From an uncultured Pelagibacteraceae bacterium (GTDB lineage Bacteria > Pseudomonadota > Alphaproteobacteria > Pelagibacterales > Pelagibacteraceae): a stretch of DNA of 59,682 nt. The DNA lies in NCBI GenBank assembly GCA_902511185.1, contig CABXEK010000004.1, positions 1 through 59,682 of the forward strand, read 5' to 3'. The number at the start of each line of letters is the position of its first letter. Positions within the stretch are counted from its first letter, which is position 1. Made by a program: the position numbers and the translations under genes. Below are positions 1 to 10,578 of the stretch, piece by piece. The notes below the pieces were generated by a model. That model was not told the DNA's origin. It did no database searches and saw only the letters and a list, made by a program, of their open reading frames with translations.

Positions 1-345
1 GGAAACCCCTACTTTTTTTTTTAATTCTTTAATCTTTAATATAGAAGCTTCCAAGTTATCAGTTGCTTCTGGATGGATGGTAATAATATCTGCTCCAGCA
101 TCTGCATATGCTTCAATATATTTGTGAACTGGCGAAATCATTAAATGTACATCAAATTCGATAGAGCACTGTTTTCTTAGAGCTTTAATTACAGGTGGAC
201 CAATTGTCAAATTAGGAACAAAATGCCCATCCATTACATCTACATGGATCATGTCAGCACCACCTTCTTCAAGTCTTTTAATTTCATTTCCCAGTTGACT
301 AAAGTCAGCAGATAAAATTGAAGGTGAAATTTTTATTTTTTTCAT
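1..345 (-). CDS. rpe: Ribulose-phosphate 3-epimerase, partial (C-terminus beyond window start)
   Basis: Minus-strand translation begins MKKIKISPSILSADFSQLGNEIKRLEEGGADMIHVDVMDGHFVPNLTIGPPVIKALR, the typical Rpe N-terminus; start codon complement at 343-345. Confidence 0.93.
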   Translation of the reverse strand, partial: MKKIKISPSILSADFSQLGNEIKRLEEGGADMIHVDVMDGHFVPNLTIGPPVIKALRKQCSIEFDVHLMISPVHKYIEAYADAGADIITIHPEATDNLEASILKIKELKKKVGVS

Positions 346-373
346 TGATTGCTAGGTCTACTAGTATCAATTT

Positions 374-730
374 TTAAAATTTAATTGAATTAAATAATTG
401 ATAAATTTGTCTCGAAATTTCACTTTCTAGAGGAAAGGATAGCATGCCCATTACAGAATATCCCAAGATCCAAGGCATAAAATAAAATCTAATCATATAA
501 AAGAACCAAGCAACGTATAGTGGAACTAGAGGTGCTATAATGAAATTTGGAGTAACTGGCTTAAATAACTTTATTAGTGGATTTGTGTATTTTACAAATA
601 TTTTCATAAAGAAGAATTCAGAGTCTTCTTTTTGAAAAATATTCATCGCAACTCTTCCTATTAAAGTCCACATAATCACACCGAGCAAGTAATCAATAAA
701 ATAGACTAAAGGATGAAGGTTTGCTGACAT
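374..730 (-). CDS. YggT-like small membrane protein
   Basis: 118 aa ORF with several hydrophobic segments; resembles YggT-type proteins. Confidence 0.5.
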   Translation of the reverse strand: MSANLHPLVYFIDYLLGVIMWTLIGRVAMNIFQKEDSEFFFMKIFVKYTNPLIKLFKPVTPNFIIAPLVPLYVAWFFYMIRFYFMPWILGYSVMGMLSFPLESEISRQIYQLFNSIKF

Positions 731-760
731 TAAGAAATTTATATTGGAAAAAAGAATAAA

Positions 761-787
761 TTAAAAGGGGCGAAATTAATCGCCCCT
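761..787 (-). terminator. Rho-independent terminator of the symporter operon
   Basis: Minus-strand reading AGGGGCG-ATTAATTT-CGCCCCT followed by TTTTAA; lies directly after the stop of the 808-2616 ORF. Confidence 0.85.
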
Positions 788-807
788 ATAATTAAGATTT
801 GATTGAT

Positions 808-2616
808 CTATTTACCAGTAACGGTTCTACCGCTTGGTATACGAACCTCATCAACCATTTTTTGAGTAGCTTTATCTGGCTCTTCAGTCATTAAGCTTAC
901 TACGACCATAGCAACAAAACTTACAGCCGCTCCAAAAATACCAAATGTTAATTGAGTAATACCAAGGAAACCACTTCCACCAGTTCTTACCCAAACTAGG
1001 TACCAAATTGAAGATGCAAGACCTAAAGCCATACCAGCAATAGCACCTTGTCTGTTAGCTCTCTTCCACCATACACCAAGTACAAGTGGGAAGAACAATC
1101 CAGACATCGCAAAGTCAAAAGCCCATATCACTGAACCTAAGATACCTTGGATTTCCATTGCAGCAATAGTTGCTCCAGCAAAACCAATTACTACAAGTAA
1201 TACCCTTGCAACAAGTAGTCTTTTTGCAGTCTCTGCTTTTGGATCTATCATTTTGTAATAAACATCATGAGAAATCGCATTAGCAATCGCTAAGATCAAA
1301 CCATCAGCAGTTGACATGGCAGCAGCCATACCTCCAGCAGCAACCAGACCTGAAATTACATATGGTAATCCAGCTATTTCTGGTGTTGCTAATACTACAG
1401 CTTTACCACCCATGAAAAACTCGTTTAATTCAAGAGTTCCATTTCCGTTAAAGTCACTGATGAACATCAAGTTTGCTTGATTCCAGTTTTGGAACCAATC
1501 AATTGATTGAACTTCAGCAAATGATTTACCAATAATACCCGTAGATAAAGTTGGATCAATCAACGATAGTTTAGATAGTGTTGCTAACATTGGCGCAGAA
1601 GAATACAGAAGGAAGATAAAAAATAACGACCAACCAACTGATTTTCTAGCTGCTTTTACACTTGGAGTAGTAAAGTATCTCATCATAACATGTGGTAATG
1701 ATGCTGTTCCCATCATCATCGCCAATGCTAGAGAAATAAACGCCCAAGGCGTTGCATTTACTGCAGAGTGTGCTTTAGTTATTCCAGCTAACCCTTTAGG
1801 TACTGTTGCTAAATCAGCTGCAGAGTTTTTAACAAACCCAAATTGCTGTTCTAGTTCACCAATTCTAGCTACTTCATCAGCTAACATAAAGTGAGGGAAG
1901 AAACCTGCACCCATTTTGTTACTGATCCAAAAAATTGGAAGTAAGTAAGCTATAATTAGTACGATATATTGTGCAACCTGTGTCCAAGTTACCGCTCTCA
2001 TACCCCCTAACATTGAACAAAGTAAAATACTTATTAGTCCAATATATACAGCGTATTTAAAGTCGATATCTAGAGCAACAGAAGCGATTGTACCTGTAGC
2101 GTTAATTTGTGCAGTCACATAAGTGAATGAGGCAACAGTTAAAACTATTACCGCACATAGTCTTGCTAAATTACCACCGTATCTTGTACCTACAAAATCT
2201 GGAACTGTGTAACAGCCAAATTTTCTTAGGTATGGTGCTAATAAAGTTGCAACTAATATATAACCACCAGTCCAACCAACAAGTAGTGCCATATATCCGT
2301 AACCTTTAAAGTAAATACCACCGGCCATTGCAACGAAAGATGCACCAGACATCCAGTCTGCTGCTGTCGCCATACCGTTGAATACAGTTGGTACTTGCCT
2401 TCCAGCTACGTAGTAAGCATCTGCTTGAGCTGTTCTTGATAGATAACCGATTAATGCGTAGATGAATATTGTAAAAGCTACAAAAGCAACACCTATTGCC
2501 TTAGCACTCATACCCATCTGCTCACCAATTGCCATTAAGATTATGAAACCTATAAAACCTCCAGTATAGATCCCGTAAACTTTTGGCAAATTGTCTATAA
2601 ATTTACCTTTAATCAT
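808..2616 (-). CDS. Sodium:solute symporter (VC_2705/ActP-like, large subunit paired with DUF4212)
   Basis: 602 aa SSS-family protein with multiple TM segments, adjacent to a DUF4212 small subunit. Confidence 0.88.
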   Translation of the reverse strand: MIKGKFIDNLPKVYGIYTGGFIGFIILMAIGEQMGMSAKAIGVAFVAFTIFIYALIGYLSRTAQADAYYVAGRQVPTVFNGMATAADWMSGASFVAMAGGIYFKGYGYMALLVGWTGGYILVATLLAPYLRKFGCYTVPDFVGTRYGGNLARLCAVIVLTVASFTYVTAQINATGTIASVALDIDFKYAVYIGLISILLCSMLGGMRAVTWTQVAQYIVLIIAYLLPIFWISNKMGAGFFPHFMLADEVARIGELEQQFGFVKNSAADLATVPKGLAGITKAHSAVNATPWAFISLALAMMMGTASLPHVMMRYFTTPSVKAARKSVGWSLFFIFLLYSSAPMLATLSKLSLIDPTLSTGIIGKSFAEVQSIDWFQNWNQANLMFISDFNGNGTLELNEFFMGGKAVVLATPEIAGLPYVISGLVAAGGMAAAMSTADGLILAIANAISHDVYYKMIDPKAETAKRLLVARVLLVVIGFAGATIAAMEIQGILGSVIWAFDFAMSGLFFPLVLGVWWKRANRQGAIAGMALGLASSIWYLVWVRTGGSGFLGITQLTFGIFGAAVSFVAMVVVSLMTEEPDKATQKMVDEVRIPSGRTVTGK

Positions 2617-2876
2617 TAGTCATCTCCTCTTTCGTTGAAGCCGAACTCTTCGTCGATCTTTTCTTGCCTATTAGCAAACCAGAAACACAAGATTACGAAA
2701 ATCCCAAGAGATCCCTGACATGTAAACCAATATGTCCATGGATATCCGAAAGGTCCAGTAACCTCATTCATTTCAGCTGCAAAAAGGAAGATGCCAATTG
2801 AGAATACAAACCAAATTGCCAATGTTACAAATAACAATGACCTGGTCTTTTCCCAGTGTTTTTCTGCGTTTGACAT
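2616..2876 (-). CDS. DUF4212 domain protein, putative symporter small subunit
   Basis: 86 aa, two TM segments, WPYTYWFTCQGS-like motif (here YPWTYWFTCQGSLG); overlaps the symporter start. Confidence 0.85.
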   Translation of the reverse strand: MSNAEKHWEKTRSLLFVTLAIWFVFSIGIFLFAAEMNEVTGPFGYPWTYWFTCQGSLGIFVILCFWFANRQEKIDEEFGFNERGDD

Positions 2877-3011
2877 TATATACCTCTCTCTTTTTAGTTA
2901 TAACTGTGAAAACCATAACCATTCTAGAGGTTTTGAAAAGGTCAAAATTATTTATAATATGTAGATAATTACTTACTTTTTTAAGTTATAATTGTCACAA
3001 ACATCAAATTT

Positions 3012-3635
3012 ATGGAAAAATACAAACTTTCATGGCGAGATATATCCTTTAAGGATTTCAAGGTTTACTTGTTTGCTTTGTTTAAAGCTTTTATTCCCAA
3101 AAAAAAAATAAAAAATATAGATGAGCTTGAACATTTCATTCAAACCAAATCTGCATGGGTTACGCAAGTTACCTTATATAGTTATTTAAAAACTCGGATG
3201 GGAACAAAATATGTTCTACATTTTGACAATGACGTTTTTATGTCTTCAGTAAATTTGGCAAAATGGAATATCTACTCTGTTGCATTACAAGACTTAACTT
3301 TTTTTACATTTTCATATTTAAAAGTAAACTTTAACTATCAAAACACAAGTCACGCTAATGAAATTTTTAATAAAATTTTAGATGATGAAATTTCTAATAA
3401 GATGCCCCTTGATATAATCAAGAACGCAAGAGAAGATTTTAATACTAGATTAAAAAATTTAAATTGGGAAAGTTATTATAAAGATCTTCCATTTAATCCA
3501 AGCGCTCTTTCTTTATATAAGTGGGCTCCTATAGCAGAAGAGCTCAAAACTTTAGATCGAAAAATTGTATTAAATTCTATGATCTTAAAGTGGGATATTA
3601 TTAAACAAGAATTTGAAAAATTAATAGAATTTTAA
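3012..3635 (+). CDS. Hypothetical protein
   Basis: 207 aa complete ORF; no family recognised. Confidence 0.6.
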   Translation: MEKYKLSWRDISFKDFKVYLFALFKAFIPKKKIKNIDELEHFIQTKSAWVTQVTLYSYLKTRMGTKYVLHFDNDVFMSSVNLAKWNIYSVALQDLTFFTFSYLKVNFNYQNTSHANEIFNKILDDEISNKMPLDIIKNAREDFNTRLKNLNWESYYKDLPFNPSALSLYKWAPIAEELKTLDRKIVLNSMILKWDIIKQEFEKLIEF

Positions 3636-5704
3636 ATATTTTTTCTATTATCAATTAAACTTTCAACAACACTTGGGTCAGCTAACGTAGTTGTATCACC
3701 TAATTGTCCATGTTCATTTGCTGCAATTTTTCTTAAAATCCTTCTCATAATTTTTCCTGATCTTGTTTTTGGAAGTCCAGGAGTAAAATGAATTAAATCT
3801 GGAGTAGCCAGAGGTCCAATTTGTTTTCTAACCCAAAGTTTTAAATCCCTTTCAAGCTCACCTGTTTCTTGTTCTCCAGCATTTAAAGTTACATAACAAT
3901 ATAATCCGTTACCTTTAATATCATGTGGGTAACCTACAACAGCAGCCTCAGCTACTTTTGGGTGAGCAACAAAGGCACTTTCAATTTCAGCAGTTCCAAG
4001 ATTATGTCCTGAAACTATAATTACGTCATCAACTCTGCCTGTAATCCAATAATATCCATCTTTATCTCTTCTACACCCATCACCAGTAAAATATTTTCCG
4101 TCAAATTGTGAAAAATATGTATCAATAAATCTTTGATGATCCCCATAAACGGAACGCATTTGTCCGGGCCATGATTGTGCTATACAAAGCCTACCTTCAC
4201 CAGCACCTTTAATTTCTTTACCATTTTTATCCATTAAAACAGGTTTAATTCCATAAAATGGTTTTGTTGCTGAGCCTGGTTTTAGGGGAATAGCACCTGT
4301 TTGAGGAGCTATCATTATTCCACCTGTTTCTGTTTGCCACCAAGTATCTACAATTGGGCATTGAGAGTTTCCTACAGTTTTATAATACCACATCCAAGCC
4401 TCAGGATTAATTGGTTCTCCTACAGTGCCTAGTAATTTAAGTGATTTTCTTGATGTTTTATTAACTGGTTTATCACCTTCACGCATTAACGCTCTGATAG
4501 CTGTAGGCGCTGTATAAAATGTATTAACTTTATATTTATCTACAATTTGCCACCATCTTGAATTGTCAGGATAATTTGGGACACCTTCAAACATTATTGT
4601 AGTGGCCCCGTTAGCAAGTGGTCCATAAATTATATAACTATGACCAGTTACCCACCCAATATCAGCCGTACACCAATAAATATCTTTTGGTTTATAATTA
4701 AAAATATATTGATGGGTCATTGATGCGTAAACCATATAACCACCTGTCGTATGCAAAACTCCTTTAGGTTTGCCTGTTGAACCCGATGTATATAAAATAA
4801 ACAAAGGATCTTCAGCATTCATTTCTTCTGGCTCACAGTGGCTAGAAACGTCTTTAATCAAATCATGATACCAAACATCCCTGTCATAATGCCAACTAAT
4901 ATCGTTACCAGTTCTTTTTACAACAATACATTTTTTAACATTAGGACAATTTAATAATGCATCATCAGCAGTATCTTTAAGTGGAATAATTTTTCCACCT
5001 CTAACACCTTCATCTGCGGTAATAATATATTCAGACTCACAATCATTAACTCTTCCCGAAATAGACTCTGCTGAAAAACCTCCAAAAATAATTGAATGAA
5101 CAGCGCCAATTCTTACACATGCTAGCATTAAAATTGCAAGCTCAGGTATCATAGTTAAATAAATTGTAACTCGATCACCTTTTTTAATCCCTAATTTTTT
5201 TAGACCATTAGCTGCTTTTGATACTTTTTGATGAAGTTGTTTATAAGATATTTTTTGACTGTCTTTAGGATCATCACCGACCCAAATAATTGCTGTTTTA
5301 TCTTTTTTATCTTTTAAATGTCTATCAATACAGTTTGCTGATGCATTTAAGGTTCCATCTTGAAACCAATTAATTTTAACTTCTTTTGAACTGTATTTTA
5401 CATTTTTGATCTTTTTATATGGTTTAATCCAACTAATTCTTTTTCCTTCTTTTCTCCAAAATTCTTCATTATTTTTTATAGATTGAGAATATTTTTCTTG
5501 ATATTTGCTTTTACTAGCTAAACTGCTTTTTACCCACTCAGGTTTTGTTTTAATTATAAGTTCTGGTTCAGGTTTTCCGTTTTCTCTTAAATTTTGGTTT
5601 TTTTTCTTAATTCTTTTAGAAACTTTTTTTCTTACTTTAGTTTTCTTCCTACTTTTTTTAGAAACTTTTTTTCTTACTTTAGTTTTTTTCTTTTTTTTAG
5701 GCAT
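3632..5704 (-). CDS. acs: Acetyl-CoA synthetase with lysine-rich N-terminal extension
   Basis: AMP-binding motif [46 protein letters not shown], and C-terminal [14 protein letters not shown]. Confidence 0.96.
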   Translation of the reverse strand: MPKKKKKTKVRKKVSKKSRKKTKVRKKVSKRIKKKNQNLRENGKPEPELIIKTKPEWVKSSLASKSKYQEKYSQSIKNNEEFWRKEGKRISWIKPYKKIKNVKYSSKEVKINWFQDGTLNASANCIDRHLKDKKDKTAIIWVGDDPKDSQKISYKQLHQKVSKAANGLKKLGIKKGDRVTIYLTMIPELAILMLACVRIGAVHSIIFGGFSAESISGRVNDCESEYIITADEGVRGGKIIPLKDTADDALLNCPNVKKCIVVKRTGNDISWHYDRDVWYHDLIKDVSSHCEPEEMNAEDPLFILYTSGSTGKPKGVLHTTGGYMVYASMTHQYIFNYKPKDIYWCTADIGWVTGHSYIIYGPLANGATTIMFEGVPNYPDNSRWWQIVDKYKVNTFYTAPTAIRALMREGDKPVNKTSRKSLKLLGTVGEPINPEAWMWYYKTVGNSQCPIVDTWWQTETGGIMIAPQTGAIPLKPGSATKPFYGIKPVLMDKNGKEIKGAGEGRLCIAQSWPGQMRSVYGDHQRFIDTYFSQFDGKYFTGDGCRRDKDGYYWITGRVDDVIIVSGHNLGTAEIESAFVAHPKVAEAAVVGYPHDIKGNGLYCYVTLNAGEQETGELERDLKLWVRKQIGPLATPDLIHFTPGLPKTRSGKIMRRILRKIAANEHGQLGDTTTLADPSVVESLIDNRKNI
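5606..5689 (-). repeat. 42-bp tandem duplication encoding [11 protein letters not shown](K/R)xx x2 in the acs 5' end
   Basis: Protein [28 protein letters not shown]; the two DNA copies are visible as repeated ttagaaactttttttcttactttagtttt. Confidence 0.85.
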
Positions 5705-5720
5705 GAAATAATTTATTTAT

Positions 5721-6134
5721 TTAAATATTACCTATTTTATTTATAATTCTCCAGCTCTTATAGTCAATCGGCATCACAGATAATCTGCTTTGTTTTATTA
5801 ATGCTAAATGGCTTAAATGCTTATTTTTTTTGATTTCTTCAAGAGTAACTGGCTTTAACAATTTATTTTTAAATTTAACTGTAACAGCAACGAACCGACC
5901 ACTTTGGTCCGTTTTATCTAAATAGAACTCTTTTATTACCTCAACTATACCAACAATTTCTTTTCCTATATTTGAATGATAAAAAAAACAAAGATCACCT
6001 TTTTTCATACTCTTCAGGTTTTTTGCTGCCTGATAATTTCTAACACCATCCCACGGAGCTCCCTTGACGCCAGCTTTTTTTTGCTGATTAATTGACCAAA
6101 CATCGGGTTCTGATTTTAATAACCAATATTTCAT
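5721..6134 (-). CDS. EVE domain-containing protein
   Basis: MKYWLLKSEPDVWSI...GAPWDGVRNYQAAKNLKSMKKGDLCFFYHSN is the EVE signature. The ORF track starts at 6170 but internal Met at 6134 fits the family start. Confidence 0.9.
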   Translation of the reverse strand: MKYWLLKSEPDVWSINQQKKAGVKGAPWDGVRNYQAAKNLKSMKKGDLCFFYHSNIGKEIVGIVEVIKEFYLDKTDQSGRFVAVTVKFKNKLLKPVTLEEIKKNKHLSHLALIKQSRLSVMPIDYKSWRIINKIGNI

Positions 6135-6193
6135 GCTCGTACTTTGTATTATTTTTAAGGAATTTATCAATTAATTTTGATAATTATATCACT

Positions 6194-6736
6194 ATGAGGG
6201 CAGCAAATTATTCATCAATGAACGTATTTAATCTGGAGCAAATAAGAGAGATTAATAATGTTATTAAATTAAATTTTATTCAAGGGAATGATGTTCATGA
6301 TAAAGATGCAATTAAAACTTCTGATGTAAAATTTGTAAATTATGGAAAAATTCAAAAATATATTTCTCCTTTTGTTGAGTTTTGTTTAACAGCAAATAAT
6401 AATTTTTTTGGTTTTGATCTTCATCCGCTGACCACAATGAAAAAACTTAATTACAACATTTATGAAGAGGGCACAGAGTATAATTGGCATATTGATGCTG
6501 TTCCTCGAGATCCCGTGAGAGATATAAAGCTTACTGCCTTATTAAACTTGTCAGAGGAATCTTATGAGGGTGGAGATCTAGTTTTATTTAGATCAAATGA
6601 GATTATATGTAATGAGTTTAACACACCCGGTAGTGCAATTATTTTTCCATCTTTTATAAATCATAAAGTAAATAAAGTTATATCTGGTAGAAGACTTACG
6701 TTAGCTATTTGGATGTCTGGACCAAAATTTAGATAG
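6194..6736 (+). CDS. 2OG-Fe(II) oxygenase (PKHD-type hydroxylase-like)
   Basis: WHIDAVPRDPVRDIKLTALLNLSEESYEGGDLVLF...FPSFINHKVNKVISGRRLTLAIW gives the HxD...H...R pattern. Start 6194 preferred over 6092, which would overlap the EVE gene. Confidence 0.85.
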   Translation: MRAANYSSMNVFNLEQIREINNVIKLNFIQGNDVHDKDAIKTSDVKFVNYGKIQKYISPFVEFCLTANNNFFGFDLHPLTTMKKLNYNIYEEGTEYNWHIDAVPRDPVRDIKLTALLNLSEESYEGGDLVLFRSNEIICNEFNTPGSAIIFPSFINHKVNKVISGRRLTLAIWMSGPKFR

Positions 6737-6742
6737 CAAAAC

Positions 6743-7816
6743 CTATAATTTAACTCCAGCACCTTTTAAAAATTTGGCTTTTTCATCTAAGGGCCATCTT
6801 GGTTTTGCTGGATAATTTAAATTATTAAATTGTTTTAATTTAAATTTTTCTAAACCAACCATAGCAATCATAGCCGCGTTGTCTCCACAAAATTCAATAG
6901 GCGGAAACATACTCTGATAATTTTCCTCGTTACATAAGTTAATTAGCATAGATCTAATTCTTTTATTAGCCGCCACTCCTCCAGCAACTACAAATATTTT
7001 TTCTTTTAAATTATTTTGTTTTTCAAATTCAGAAAATGCAATCTTAGTTTTTTTGTACAAAATTTGTTCAATTGTTTTTTGAAAAGAAGCTGCAAGATCA
7101 AATTTTTCTTGATCAGTTTTAATATTTTTTACTATTCTTAAAATTGCTGTTTTAAGACCTGCAAAAGATAAGTTGCATCCTCCTTTATTAAAAATAGGTT
7201 TTGGTAAATCATATTTATTTGGATTACCTTTTTCTGCTAAAATCTCAATTTGAGGTCCTCCAGGAAATTCAATTCCTAAAAGTTTAGCAGTTTTATCAAA
7301 AGCTTCACCTAAAGCATCATCAATAGTTGTTCCTAATCTTCTATATTTTCCCAAACCTTGAACATTTAAGAATTGTGAATGTCCACCTGAAATTAATAAA
7401 AGCAAATAGGGATAGTTTAATTCTGAATTTAGTTTTGGGCTTAGAGCATGACCCTCCAAGTGATTAACAGCGATGAATGGTTTTTTTAATGCAGAAGCAA
7501 AAGCTTTTCCAAAGCTTAGTCCAACGGATAAGCATACTATCAGACCTGGACCAGCAGTTGATGCTACTGCATCAATTTCTTCTATTTTTTTTCCACTATC
7601 ATTTATTGCTTTTTGAACAATCCAATCAATTTTTTCCACGTGGGATCTTGCTGCTAATTCTGGAACAACACCTCCAAACTCTTTATGAATATCAACTTGA
7701 CTTGAAACAATGTTGGATAAAACTTCAGGTATTCCTTGTTCATTTTCAGTAATTATTGATGCTGCCGTTTCATCACAGCTAGATTCAATTCCAAGAATTA
7801 AGGGTTTTTTAGTCAT
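6743..7816 (-). CDS. tsaD: tRNA N6-adenosine threonylcarbamoyltransferase TsaD
   Basis: ILGIESSCDETAASI, NHLEGHALSP, LLISGGHSQF. Confidence 0.97.
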   Translation of the reverse strand: MTKKPLILGIESSCDETAASIITENEQGIPEVLSNIVSSQVDIHKEFGGVVPELAARSHVEKIDWIVQKAINDSGKKIEEIDAVASTAGPGLIVCLSVGLSFGKAFASALKKPFIAVNHLEGHALSPKLNSELNYPYLLLLISGGHSQFLNVQGLGKYRRLGTTIDDALGEAFDKTAKLLGIEFPGGPQIEILAEKGNPNKYDLPKPIFNKGGCNLSFAGLKTAILRIVKNIKTDQEKFDLAASFQKTIEQILYKKTKIAFSEFEKQNNLKEKIFVVAGGVAANKRIRSMLINLCNEENYQSMFPPIEFCGDNAAMIAMVGLEKFKLKQFNNLNYPAKPRWPLDEKAKFLKGAGVKL

Positions 7817-7872
7817 TCAAATAGTTTTTATTAATTGTACAATCTCAATACAAGTAAGAAATATATTTATTT

Positions 7873-8790
7873 ATGAATAAGAAAATCGTTATTGGATCAA
7901 GGGGAAGCAAGTTAGCATTAATATACGCTCAAAATGCTAAAGATAAAATTCTTCAAAATACAAATTTAAATTATGAAGATATTAAAATTAAAGAAATAAC
8001 AACAATGGGAGATCAGATTCAAGATCAAAGGTTATCAGAAGTAGGTGGGAAAGGTTTATTTTCAACAAATATAGAAAAAGAACTTCAAGAAAAAAAAATT
8101 GATATTGCAGTTCACGCTTTAAAAGATATGCCAGCAATTGAAACTGATGGTTTAAGAACAGATACATTTTTAAAAAGAAATGATCCAAGAGAAATATTAA
8201 TAACCAAAGATAAAAAAAAACTTAAAGACCTAAAAGCTGAATCTATAATTGGAACCTCATCTTATCGAAGAGAGTTTCAAATAAAAAAAATAAGATCTGA
8301 TCTTAATTGTAAGCTTATTAGAGGAAATATTGATACAAGAATTAAAAAACTCAAAGATGGTTTGTATGATGCAATCATATTATCTTATGCAGGAATTAAA
8401 TCTTTATCAATAGAAGATAAAATTACAGAAGTTTTTTCAATTCAAGATATAATTCCAAGTGCAGGACAAGGAATTATTTCTCTTCAATGTCGAAAAGATG
8501 ATAAAGATGTTATTTCAATTTTGAATAAGATTAACGACCAAGAAACATCCTTGAGAGCTCATGCTGAAAGAAATGTTCTCAAAGTTTTAGAGGGTGACTG
8601 CGAAACAGCTGTAGGAGCTCATGCTGTTATCAATGGTGATGAAATAATTTTAGAGGCTGAGCTTTTTTCTTTAGATGGTAGCGATAGATTCTATGAAAAA
8701 AAATCTGCAAAAATTGAAAATGCAAAATCACTTGGCAATGAGGTTGGGATGATATTAAAAACAAAATCAAATAATTCTTATAAAAAATGA
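7873..8790 (+). CDS. hemC: Hydroxymethylbilane synthase
   Basis: IGSRGSKLALIYAQ..., IDIAVHALKDMP, IIPSAGQGIISLQCR. Confidence 0.97.
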   Translation: MNKKIVIGSRGSKLALIYAQNAKDKILQNTNLNYEDIKIKEITTMGDQIQDQRLSEVGGKGLFSTNIEKELQEKKIDIAVHALKDMPAIETDGLRTDTFLKRNDPREILITKDKKKLKDLKAESIIGTSSYRREFQIKKIRSDLNCKLIRGNIDTRIKKLKDGLYDAIILSYAGIKSLSIEDKITEVFSIQDIIPSAGQGIISLQCRKDDKDVISILNKINDQETSLRAHAERNVLKVLEGDCETAVGAHAVINGDEIILEAELFSLDGSDRFYEKKSAKIENAKSLGNEVGMILKTKSNNSYKK

Positions 8791-8791
8791 T

Positions 8792-9490
8792 ATGCATATT
8801 TTATTAACCAGACCATTAGAAGATTGTTCTGAAATGATCATAAAATTTAAATCATTAGGGCACCAAGTTTCTCACCTTCCATTATTAAGTATAGAAAAAG
8901 TAGGTTATGAACATATTAATTTTTCAGATTTTAAAAGTATTATTTTTACAAGTGCGAACGCTGTAAAATTTTTAGATTTAAAGAATATTGATAAAAATCT
9001 TTTATGTTTTTGTGTTGGAAGTGCTACTGAAAAAAAAGCCAGGAGTGTTGGTTTTCAAAATATAATTACGGCTGAGGGTAATGTTGAAAATTTAAAAGAG
9101 TTAATTCTGCAAAATTTTAATCAGATAGATGGAACTTTAATTTATATAAGTGGTGAAACAGTTTCAGTTGATCTGGATCAGCAATTACTAAAAGAAGGAT
9201 ACAATATTAAAAGGGTTATTAATTATAAAACTACTCATAATCAAAATTTTGATGATGGATTTGTAAATGAATTAAAGCTTAAAATGCCTGATATGGTTTA
9301 TGTTTACTCACAAAATAGTGCTTTAAGTTTAATAAATTTTATTAAGATGTACCAATCAGAAAGTCTTTGGATGAATACGAATTTAATGTGTATAGGTGAA
9401 AAAACCTCGTCAATATTGAATGAAATCAAGTGGAAGAAGATATTTCTTTTTAATCCTGGAGAAGAAGAGTTTTTGTTATATAAAATTTAG
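8792..9490 (+). CDS. hemD: Uroporphyrinogen-III synthase
   Basis: HILLTRPLEDCSEM..., FTSANAVKF, directly downstream of hemC. Confidence 0.88.
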   Translation: MHILLTRPLEDCSEMIIKFKSLGHQVSHLPLLSIEKVGYEHINFSDFKSIIFTSANAVKFLDLKNIDKNLLCFCVGSATEKKARSVGFQNIITAEGNVENLKELILQNFNQIDGTLIYISGETVSVDLDQQLLKEGYNIKRVINYKTTHNQNFDDGFVNELKLKMPDMVYVYSQNSALSLINFIKMYQSESLWMNTNLMCIGEKTSSILNEIKWKKIFLFNPGEEEFLLYKI

Positions 9491-9492
9491 CT

Positions 9493-10578
9493 ATGGAAAT
9501 AATAAATAATTTTTCTGACGTATTTTCGTCGGTTTGGAAAAAAGGAATTCTAGGTGTTGATATTTTTCAAATATTAATTGGAATTGGTATATTTTTTATT
9601 TTCTTAATTTTTAGAGGAATAATCTCCAAGCTTATAATTAAAAAGTTAGAAATAATTTCTAAAAGAACAACCAATAAACTTGATGATACTTTTGTTAAAG
9701 CTCTAGAAGGTCCTGCAAGATTTTTGCCAATTGTTCTGGGTTTTTTTATTGCAAGTTACTACATGACTTTTTCAAGTGAGGGGCGAGAAGTTGTGGATAC
9801 TATAAACAGAACTTTGATTACAATATTAATATTTTGGGTTATTCATCAAATCATCGAACCAATTTCTTATATTTTAAGTGGACTGGATAAACTTTTAACC
9901 AGAGAGTTAATTGGATGGATAATTAAATCTCTTAAAATTTTAATTTTTATTTTAGGGCTTGCAGCAGTTTTAGAGTTATGGGGAATAAAGATAGGACCAA
10001 TTATTGCAGGACTAGGTTTATTTGGTGTGGCAGTTGCATTGGGTGCTCAAGATTTGTTTAAAAATTTAATTTCAGGAATTTTAGTATTAGTTGAAAAGAG
10101 ATTTAAGATAGGTGATTGGATTACCGTAGAAGGTATCATAGAAGGGATTGTTGAAAAGATTGGATTTAGATCAACAACAATTAGAAAATTTGATAAGTCA
10201 CTTGCAATTATTCCAAATTTTCAATTTGCAGAAAACGCTGTAGTAAATGTAAGTGAAACATCTAATTGGTTGATAAGTTGGATAATAACTCTTCAATATG
10301 ACACGACTGTCGATCAGTTAAAAACAATTAGAAATGAAATTGAAGCATACATTAATAAAAGTGAAGACTTTGATACAAGCGTTGGTATAGCAGTTAGAAT
10401 TGATAAATTTTCTGATAGCTCCATTGATATGTATGTTCGTTGCTTTAAAAAAACTAACAGCTGGAATGAAATGCTCTCTGTTAAGGAGAGACTTGCTATT
10501 GAAATTAAACAAATCGTAGAAAATAATAAAGCAGCTTTTGCTTTCCCAAGTCAGTCGATTTATATCGAGAAAAAATGA
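9493..10578 (+). CDS. MscS-family mechanosensitive channel
   Basis: GLGLFGVAVALGAQDLFKNLISGILVLVEKRFKIGDWI. Confidence 0.93.
   Translation: MEIINNFSDVFSSVWKKGILGVDIFQILIGIGIFFIFLIFRGIISKLIIKKLEIISKRTTNKLDDTFVKALEGPARFLPIVLGFFIASYYMTFSSEGREVVDTINRTLITILIFWVIHQIIEPISYILSGLDKLLTRELIGWIIKSLKILIFILGLAAVLELWGIKIGPIIAGLGLFGVAVALGAQDLFKNLISGILVLVEKRFKIGDWITVEGIIEGIVEKIGFRSTTIRKFDKSLAIIPNFQFAENAVVNVSETSNWLISWIITLQYDTTVDQLKTIRNEIEAYINKSEDFDTSVGIAVRIDKFSDSSIDMYVRCFKKTNSWNEMLSVKERLAIEIKQIVENNKAAFAFPSQSIYIEKK

Noticed and set aside
2127-2309. ORF on + strand opposite the symporter
   Set aside because: Lies wholly antisense to a confidently identified gene; low-complexity translation typical of shadow ORFs.
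5505-5711. + strand [36 protein letters not shown] with apparent internal repeats
   Set aside because: Reverse-strand shadow of the lysine-rich acs 5' end; repeats are explained by the acs tandem duplication.
7477-7752. + strand 91-aa ORF
   Set aside because: Antisense to tsaD with no recognisable family.
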